Of a stretch of DNA of 16,399 bases, positions 12,869-16,399 are shown one piece after another. The position numbers and the translations under genes are program-made. The DNA is from an uncultured Bacteroidales bacterium (GTDB lineage: Bacteria; Bacteroidota; Bacteroidia; Bacteroidales; UBA932), in assembly GCA_946415795.1 (NCBI GenBank), contig CAMKTW010000015.1, positions 1-16,399 of the forward strand, written 5' to 3'. Each line of letters starts with the position of its first letter. Position 1 is the stretch's first letter. The notes under the pieces are model-generated. The model did not search any database. It was not told the DNA's origin and saw nothing but the letters and a program-made list of their open reading frames with translations.

Positions 12869-14212
12869 ATGACCAGATTCCTGCCTCTGCTGTTGCTGGC
12901 ATTGACTGCCTGCACCCGGGTGCCTGCCAGAATCGACCTCCAGGAGGGCGATGACTGGGCCGGCCGCACCGTTTATGACAATTTTGAAATCTCCGGTCAG
13001 ACGCTCACCGACAGCGGTGCGGTCGCCGCAATCGGCTTCTGCCGCTCAGGCGACGGTACCGGATATGAGATGATAATCCACAACGGAGTGCCGGACGGCT
13101 CGCTCAAGACCGGCAGCCTGCACTCCGTGCGCAACCTGTACCGCTCCCTGGCCACCGATGGCGAATGGTTTGATTTCTGCGTGGCGGTGCGTGGCAAAAA
13201 CATAGGTATCCGGATCAATGACGTGGATGTGGTTTGCTACACAGAGCCAGAAAAGCCCTGGAGGGATTCCGCGCACACCGGGCAGCTGATCGTCCCCGGC
13301 ACGATTGATATTTCGTGCCAGAAAGGCAGCGTTCGTTTCCGCAATCTTGCGGTTGCTCCCCTGCCGGCCGAAGCCAGGAACCCTGCGGATACCCTGCCGC
13401 CGGTGGAGGAATCCTCCGACGGCATCATACGTCTGCAGCAGAGGGATTTCCCGGTAATAGACTATCACGTCCACCTCAAAGGCGACCTTACAAAGGAGAT
13501 GGCTCACGCAATGAGTATGAACTACGGTATCAACTACGGCGTGGCTCCCAATGCCGGAGAAGGCGGGGTGGGCAGGATGCTGGCCGACGATGCCGAGGTG
13601 TATTCCTATTACGATGAGATTGCCGGCGAACCTTTCCTGTTCGGCGTGCAGGGCGAAGGCCGCAGGTGGACTCAGACCTTCTCGAAGGAGGCGCTGGGGA
13701 TATTTGAGTATCTCTTTACCGATGCTATGACCATTGTGGACCACAAGGGCCGTCTGAGCCGCATCTACCGTCCGGAAGAGGTCTTCTTTGACGATATTGA
13801 CGCACAGGGGTATATGGACCATCTGGTGGACCAGACCGTGCTGATACTCACCAATGAGCCTGCGGACATCTACGCAAATCCGACCTTTATCCCCGATGCC
13901 CTTCAGCCCGATTACGATATGCTATGGACACCGGAGAGGGTGGACAGGATCCTGGATGTGCTTGAGAAATATAAGATAGCGCTGGAAATCAACCCCAGGT
14001 ACCGTATCCCCAGCTTCACCATAATCCGCCGTGCGAAGGCTCGCGGCATCAAATTCACCTTTGGCACAAACAATGTCGATTCACGCTTCGGCCGCCTCGA
14101 ATATGCCCTGCAGGCCATCGATTCCTGCGGCCTCACTCCCGCAGATATCTGGTTCCCGTCGATGAGCGTCCGCGCCCATCGCCCCACGGTCATTTACAAT
14201 CACTTCGAGTGA
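12869..14212 (+). CDS. Lipoprotein with DUF1080-like and PHP-type domains
   Basis: The protein has 447 residues. A lipoprotein signal MTRFLPLLLLALTAC puts the lipidated Cys at 15. Residues 25-165 look like the DUF1080/3-keto-disaccharide hydrolase jelly roll (YEMIIHNG..., LYRSLATDGEWFDFCVAVRG, GSVRFRNLAVAPL). Residues 195-447 look like a PHP-type TIM barrel: HVH at 200-202, E263 in VQGEGRRW, TNEP near 328-331, E373 in ALEINPRYRIPS and D404 in FGTNNVDSRFG. The usual PHP SDAH is replaced by NNVD, so the metal site is altered. It is most likely an exported hydrolase, perhaps acting on a sugar or phosphate ester; substrate unknown. No polysaccharide-utilisation genes (SusC/SusD) are nearby. The gene converges with the nitroreductase gene. 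Confidence 0.8.
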   Translation: MTRFLPLLLLALTACTRVPARIDLQEGDDWAGRTVYDNFEISGQTLTDSGAVAAIGFCRSGDGTGYEMIIHNGVPDGSLKTGSLHSVRNLYRSLATDGEWFDFCVAVRGKNIGIRINDVDVVCYTEPEKPWRDSAHTGQLIVPGTIDISCQKGSVRFRNLAVAPLPAEARNPADTLPPVEESSDGIIRLQQRDFPVIDYHVHLKGDLTKEMAHAMSMNYGINYGVAPNAGEGGVGRMLADDAEVYSYYDEIAGEPFLFGVQGEGRRWTQTFSKEALGIFEYLFTDAMTIVDHKGRLSRIYRPEEVFFDDIDAQGYMDHLVDQTVLILTNEPADIYANPTFIPDALQPDYDMLWTPERVDRILDVLEKYKIALEINPRYRIPSFTIIRRAKARGIKFTFGTNNVDSRFGRLEYALQAIDSCGLTPADIWFPSMSVRAHRPTVIYNHFE

Positions 14213-14249
14213 TTATACCCCTGGACAGATTGTTGCGGACGATGCCGCC

Positions 14250-14894
14250 CTACTCCACAAACTTTATCTTGCCCAGGTCGCGGGGTCTGGCTTGAGGTTC
14301 TTCGTCGGGATAGCCGAGGCCCACTATTACGCGCAGTTTATAGCCTTCGCTGAAGTTAAGACGGTCCAGGAACGGTTTGGCCTCGGGGATGCTGTTGATC
14401 ATCATCACCGGACCGGCCATAACCACCGAACCAAGGCCCAGGGACTTGGCTGCCAGGCATACGTTCTCGCAAAGCAGGCCGACATTTATCAGGCACATAC
14501 CCGACTCGTCATCGGGACAGGCCACAGCTATGGCGGCGGTGGCGTTGCGCAGGCAGTTGCGGAACTTGGGATCGTCATCGCCCATAGGGTACGGAGACTT
14601 CTCCTTTAAAACTTGTGTCAAGCCGTCAAAGTACTCCTGGCTGTCGATGATACGAACCTCCCACTGCTGGTGATTCATCGCGTTGGGCGCATTGACGCCG
14701 CACTCCGCTATCTGCTGCAACAGCTCGCGCGACACGGCCTGGTCGGTGTAATGCCTTACCGACCTGCGGGCCATAATGTTTTCGATTACAGGGTTCGTCA
14801 TTTCGCCTTCTGTGTTTTGAGGGGCATTCTGGCAGCAGCCGGAAGCCATCATCAGCATCAAAGCTGCCTGAATGAGTATAACTGTCTTTTTCAT
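14250..14894 (-). CDS. Nitroreductase family protein with lipoprotein signal
   Basis: The protein has 214 residues. Residues 34-214 show the FMN-dependent nitroreductase fold: RRSVRHYTD (FMN phosphate contact), NAPNAMNHQQWE (the family aPSaxNxQPW motif), LINVGLLCENVCLAAKSLGLGS and VIVGLGYPDEEP. Such enzymes reduce nitro groups, quinones or flavins with NAD(P)H. Unlike usual cytoplasmic members, it begins MKKTVILIQAALMLMMASGC, a signal peptide with a lipobox-like end (Cys20 or Cys21), so it may be lipid-anchored outside the inner membrane. How it would obtain FMN and electrons there is unclear. A weak promoter, CTTG (14934-14931), 22 bases, TAACTTAG (14908-14901), lies upstream. It may be related to other exported nitroreductases of Bacteroidota. 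Confidence 0.85.
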   Translation of the reverse strand: MKKTVILIQAALMLMMASGCCQNAPQNTEGEMTNPVIENIMARRSVRHYTDQAVSRELLQQIAECGVNAPNAMNHQQWEVRIIDSQEYFDGLTQVLKEKSPYPMGDDDPKFRNCLRNATAAIAVACPDDESGMCLINVGLLCENVCLAAKSLGLGSVVMAGPVMMINSIPEAKPFLDRLNFSEGYKLRVIVGLGYPDEEPQARPRDLGKIKFVE

Positions 14895-15115
14895 AATATG
14901 CTAAGTTAGAAAAAATTATTATCTTGAACACAAGTGGTGGCAAACCAACCTCTCCCAGAATAGGTTGCAGCGCGATATTGCTTGTCACCAAAAGCCTATT
15001 TAGGGGTATGGCGCCAAGCGCAAATCGGCAAATAGCCTACCCAAGGCCATCTAAGCCACAGTACCTTTGACACCAGTTTTGCAAGACGAGATGTTGGTGA
15101 CCAGTTTGCTGTGCC
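14895..15115. other. Non-coding 3' flank of the RAYT-like gene
   Basis: This stretch holds the left arm of the inverted repeat (14995-15019). It also has GGGTA (15004-15008) facing TACCC (15038-15042), and ATGGCGCC facing GGCCAT near 15045, which could fold over one another. Two similar copies of AAACTGGT on the minus strand lie around 15075 and 15101. No gene is supported. Confidence 0.5.
14995..15019 (+). repeat. Left arm of 25-bp inverted repeat around RAYT gene
   Basis: Compared with the reverse complement of 16175-16199, 22 of 25 bases agree, including a continuous 13-base block TATGGCGCCAAGC at the inner end. Mismatches are at positions 4, 6 and 12. The arm contains the 8-bp palindrome TGGCGCCA (15009-15016). 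Confidence 0.8.
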
Positions 15116-16027
15116 TTAGGAGGCAACCGAACGTCCCACCTCTGTTTCCGGAAGATGTACCAGCGCAGATATCTGCCTATAAGTAAGATGGTGTTTACGT
15201 CGCAGCACTTGCGCAAGGGCAATCCGGCAGCGGCTGTCCAGAAGGCGTGTATTGCGGGTTCCATAAAGAGCATTGCTTTCATCCCCACAAACCTGACGGG
15301 CCTCCAAGTCTTCCATCTGGACACCCCGCTCTTCTGCCATTTTACTTCTGATTTCATCATCCTTGACTCTGCTGCCGGCCAGGAAAACCCTGAATGAATT
15401 ATAGGTCTGGTAGATTGACTCAAAGAGTGCAACATCTACATAGTTTGACGGGAGCAGTATTCCGTCGGCCACCAGCCAATCGTCCGGTACTGTATATTTA
15501 CGGGTGTGAAGCATTTCTCTTCGGACCAGACTGTTCAGTTTGCCGAAAGCCACAGGCGACGACACATTGCCTTCAGAATCGCAAAACCATACCGGCACTG
15601 CTCTTTTGCTCCTGAAATACAGGGACCCGCTGCCCCAGGGATAATCGTAGGGCATTATCCGCTTACGGTCCTTCGTTGGCTGGCAGATAACATAAACGGC
15701 AACATTCCTGAGATAATTGACATCGTTTCCGATTGGATATATTTCCAGATCCAGGTCAAAAGGCAATTCTCCGCCTCGTGTGCTTGCAGCATAGTGACGG
15801 TACATTGTTTCGAGCATTTGCTTGAACAGCACGCAGTCGGCCAGAGTTCCGAAAAGAAGGAAGTGGGGATGAGTGTCTTCCAGACAAAAGGCTACCACAG
15901 TTACCGCGGAATTAGCCGCACAGACCGCAATGATATTCATTGCCGTGCGAAAATCTTTCTCACTCAGGATAAAGCCTTTGGATGCTGCCCCATCGGCACA
16001 CAGATGAAAAAACTGCTTTACAGTCAT
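15116..16027 (-). CDS. RAYT-like Y1 transposase-family protein with C-terminal HTH
   Basis: The protein has 303 residues. Residues 40-140 fit the Y1 (HUH) transposase domain of REP-associated tyrosine transposases. An HxH metal motif H53-P-H55 sits in EDTHPHFLLFG (compare NHxHLL), then YLRNVAVYVICQPTKDR with candidate nucleophile Y112 (compare YIxxNPxKA), then DYPWGSGSLYF (compare DYPWSS). These enzymes cut and join single-stranded DNA at hairpins. The C-terminal 40 residues (RCRIALAQVLRRKHHLTYRQ, then ISALVHLPETEVGRSV) resemble a helix-turn-helix of the DnaA C-terminal or transposase kind. Start ATG 16027 follows AGAGGAGG, unusually strong for this phylum. It is flanked by a 25-bp inverted repeat. 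Whether it still moves DNA is unknown. Confidence 0.8.
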   Translation of the reverse strand: MTVKQFFHLCADGAASKGFILSEKDFRTAMNIIAVCAANSAVTVVAFCLEDTHPHFLLFGTLADCVLFKQMLETMYRHYAASTRGGELPFDLDLEIYPIGNDVNYLRNVAVYVICQPTKDRKRIMPYDYPWGSGSLYFRSKRAVPVWFCDSEGNVSSPVAFGKLNSLVRREMLHTRKYTVPDDWLVADGILLPSNYVDVALFESIYQTYNSFRVFLAGSRVKDDEIRSKMAEERGVQMEDLEARQVCGDESNALYGTRNTRLLDSRCRIALAQVLRRKHHLTYRQISALVHLPETEVGRSVAS

Positions 16028-16078
16028 TGTTGTTCCTCCTCTACATTTGCTTCCGCCACCAACAATGATGACCGAAAA

Positions 16079-16093
16079 GGTTAATACTTAACC
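16079..16093 (-). promoter_or_regulatory. Operator-like palindrome at RAYT transcription start
   Basis: GGTTAA (16079-16084), TAC, TTAACC (16088-16093) is a perfect 6-bp inverted repeat that abuts the -7 box and covers the expected start site near 16086. A protein bound here would block transcription. The gene's own C-terminal helix-turn-helix is one candidate; this is inference. Confidence 0.45.
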
Positions 16094-16124
16094 AAAGGTG
16101 AGAAGAATCTCAGAGTTATGCAAA
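16093..16124 (-). promoter_or_regulatory. Promoter of the RAYT-like gene
   Basis: On the minus strand TTTG (16124-16121), 20 bases, CACCTTTG (16100-16093) is one base from the full Bacteroidota consensus. The predicted leader is about 60 bases and ends in the Shine-Dalgarno sequence AGAGGAGG. Confidence 0.6.
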
Positions 16125-16129
16125 CAAAG

Positions 16130-16185
16130 TGGCGCCAAAAGAATCCCAAGCAGAGCGCTTCCAACGCAATAATGGCTTGGCGCCA
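16130..16185 (+). repeat. REP-like hairpin with TGGCGCCAA arms
   Basis: TGGCGCCAA (16130-16138) pairs perfectly with TTGGCGCCA (16177-16185). A nested alternative stem is CCAAGC (16146-16151) with GCTTGG (16175-16180). It sits about 100 bases upstream of a Y1 transposase-family gene, as REP hairpins do beside RAYT genes. It shares the right arm of the longer inverted repeat. Confidence 0.65.
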
Positions 16186-16199
16186 TAGCCCTATAAAGG
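16175..16199 (-). repeat. Right arm of 25-bp inverted repeat around RAYT gene
   Basis: The arm is the inverted partner of 14995-15019 (22 of 25 matches). The two arms enclose 1,155 bases containing only the RAYT-like gene, its promoter and its flanks. Confidence 0.8.
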
Positions 16200-16308
16200 C
16201 ACGAGGCGGCAAACAAACGCTCGCTAAAGCGCTGCTATTCAATAATTTGTTAAAAAACTTTTAACACCGGATCTGCACTGCCACAACACGCGATGCAAAA
16301 GGGAGTGG

Positions 16309-16399
16309 TCAGCAGCAGGAGAGGTAGACGGCGGCGGTGGCGGTGAGGGCGGCAGTTTCGATGCGCAGGCGGCTCTCGCCGAGGCTTACGGGCTGCCAG
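16309..16399 (-). CDS. rsmE: 16S rRNA (uracil1498-N3)-methyltransferase, C-terminal end
   Basis: Only the last 29 codons and the stop lie in the window (first full codon at 16398). The peptide contains VSLGESRLRIETAALTA, matching the conserved RsmE C-terminus (LG-x-RILR-x-ETA), which is part of the SPOUT knot that binds S-adenosylmethionine. RsmE methylates U1498 of 16S rRNA. The gene is cut by the window edge, not broken. The short ending YLSCC is unremarkable. Confidence 0.88.
   Translation of the reverse strand, partial: WQPVSLGESRLRIETAALTATAAVYLSCC

Larger units (their letters stand above)
16028..16308. other. Non-coding upstream flank of the RAYT-like gene
   Basis: The region contains the gene's leader with its Shine-Dalgarno sequence, the promoter and palindrome (separate entries), a long hairpin (16130-16185), the right repeat arm, the direct repeat GCAAACAAA (16120-16128 and 16209-16217) and an AT-rich inverted repeat GTTAAAA/TTTTAAC (16249-16265). 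The last could be a weak end for rsmE transcription but lacks a proper GC stem. No gene is supported. Confidence 0.5.

Noticed and set aside
13046..13822. Minus-strand open frame (258 codons) opposite the PHP lipoprotein
   Set aside because: Antisense to a gene with signal peptide and domain motifs; no support of its own.
15062..15069. TACCTTTG on the plus strand, with a 31-codon frame from about 15094
   Set aside because: No -33 element at the right spacing, and the short frame lies antisense to the end of the RAYT-like gene.
15506..16084. Plus-strand open frame (192 codons) opposite the RAYT-like gene
   Set aside because: The minus-strand frame has the HUH motifs, a promoter and a Shine-Dalgarno sequence; the plus frame has none.
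16249..16265. GTTAAAA/TTTTAAC as terminator of rsmE
   Set aside because: The stem is all A/T apart from one pair and would be too weak; noted only as an inverted repeat.
1..16399. CRISPR arrays, riboswitches, prophage genes, insertion sequences with DDE transposases
   Set aside because: I looked for regularly spaced repeats, long structured leaders and phage or DDE transposase motifs and saw none.

Overview
The window looks like a chromosomal segment of a member of the Bacteroidales (Bacteroidota). I base this on several things. Promoters fit the Bacteroidota -33/-7 pattern (TTTG, 19-20 nt, TAnnTTTG), most clearly upstream of tRNA-Glu and of rpsP. Most start codons lack a Shine-Dalgarno sequence. 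Ribosomal protein S16 has the long Ala/Glu-rich tail seen in this phylum, and a DUF4837 lipoprotein follows dxr and rseP. The genus cannot be set from the sequence alone.

Layout. Bases 1-98 hold the 3' part of tRNA-His(GTG) and its terminator. Bases 99-298 hold no convincing gene but contain hairpins and an orphan plus-strand terminator. A HicA/HicB toxin-antitoxin pair (299-898, minus) has its own promoter and a candidate operator. miaB (minus) is followed by stacked hairpins and diverges from a plus-strand operon of a small lipoprotein, a SPOR-domain protein and rpoN (sigma-54). rpoN meets radC tail to tail with a 4-base overlap. The next minus-strand unit reads from one consensus promoter through tRNA-Glu(TTC) and rpsT to a terminator.

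From 10678 down to 6226 runs a tight minus-strand cluster: M23 (LytM) peptidase, dxr, rseP, DUF4837 lipoprotein. It joins cell-wall remodelling, the MEP isoprenoid pathway (precursor of undecaprenyl phosphate) and site-2 proteolysis. Divergent from it, ruvX and def overlap by 4 bases on the plus strand. rpsP-rimM (minus) converges on def and shares a compact divergent promoter region with a lipoprotein that appears to fuse a DUF1080-like beta domain to a PHP-type metallohydrolase domain. A nitroreductase-fold protein with a lipoprotein signal follows on the minus strand.

The accessory right end (14895-16308) carries a RAYT-like Y1 (HUH) transposase-family gene with an added C-terminal helix-turn-helix-like region. 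It is bracketed by a 25-bp imperfect inverted repeat built around the palindrome TGGCGCCA, and an operator-like palindrome lies at its likely transcription start. This is the least ordinary part of the window. The last 91 bases are the 3' end of rsmE on the minus strand.

Most of the window is conserved housekeeping sequence. The two accessory islands, hicAB beside tRNA-His and the RAYT locus, are also the only genes with purine-rich Shine-Dalgarno-like sequences.
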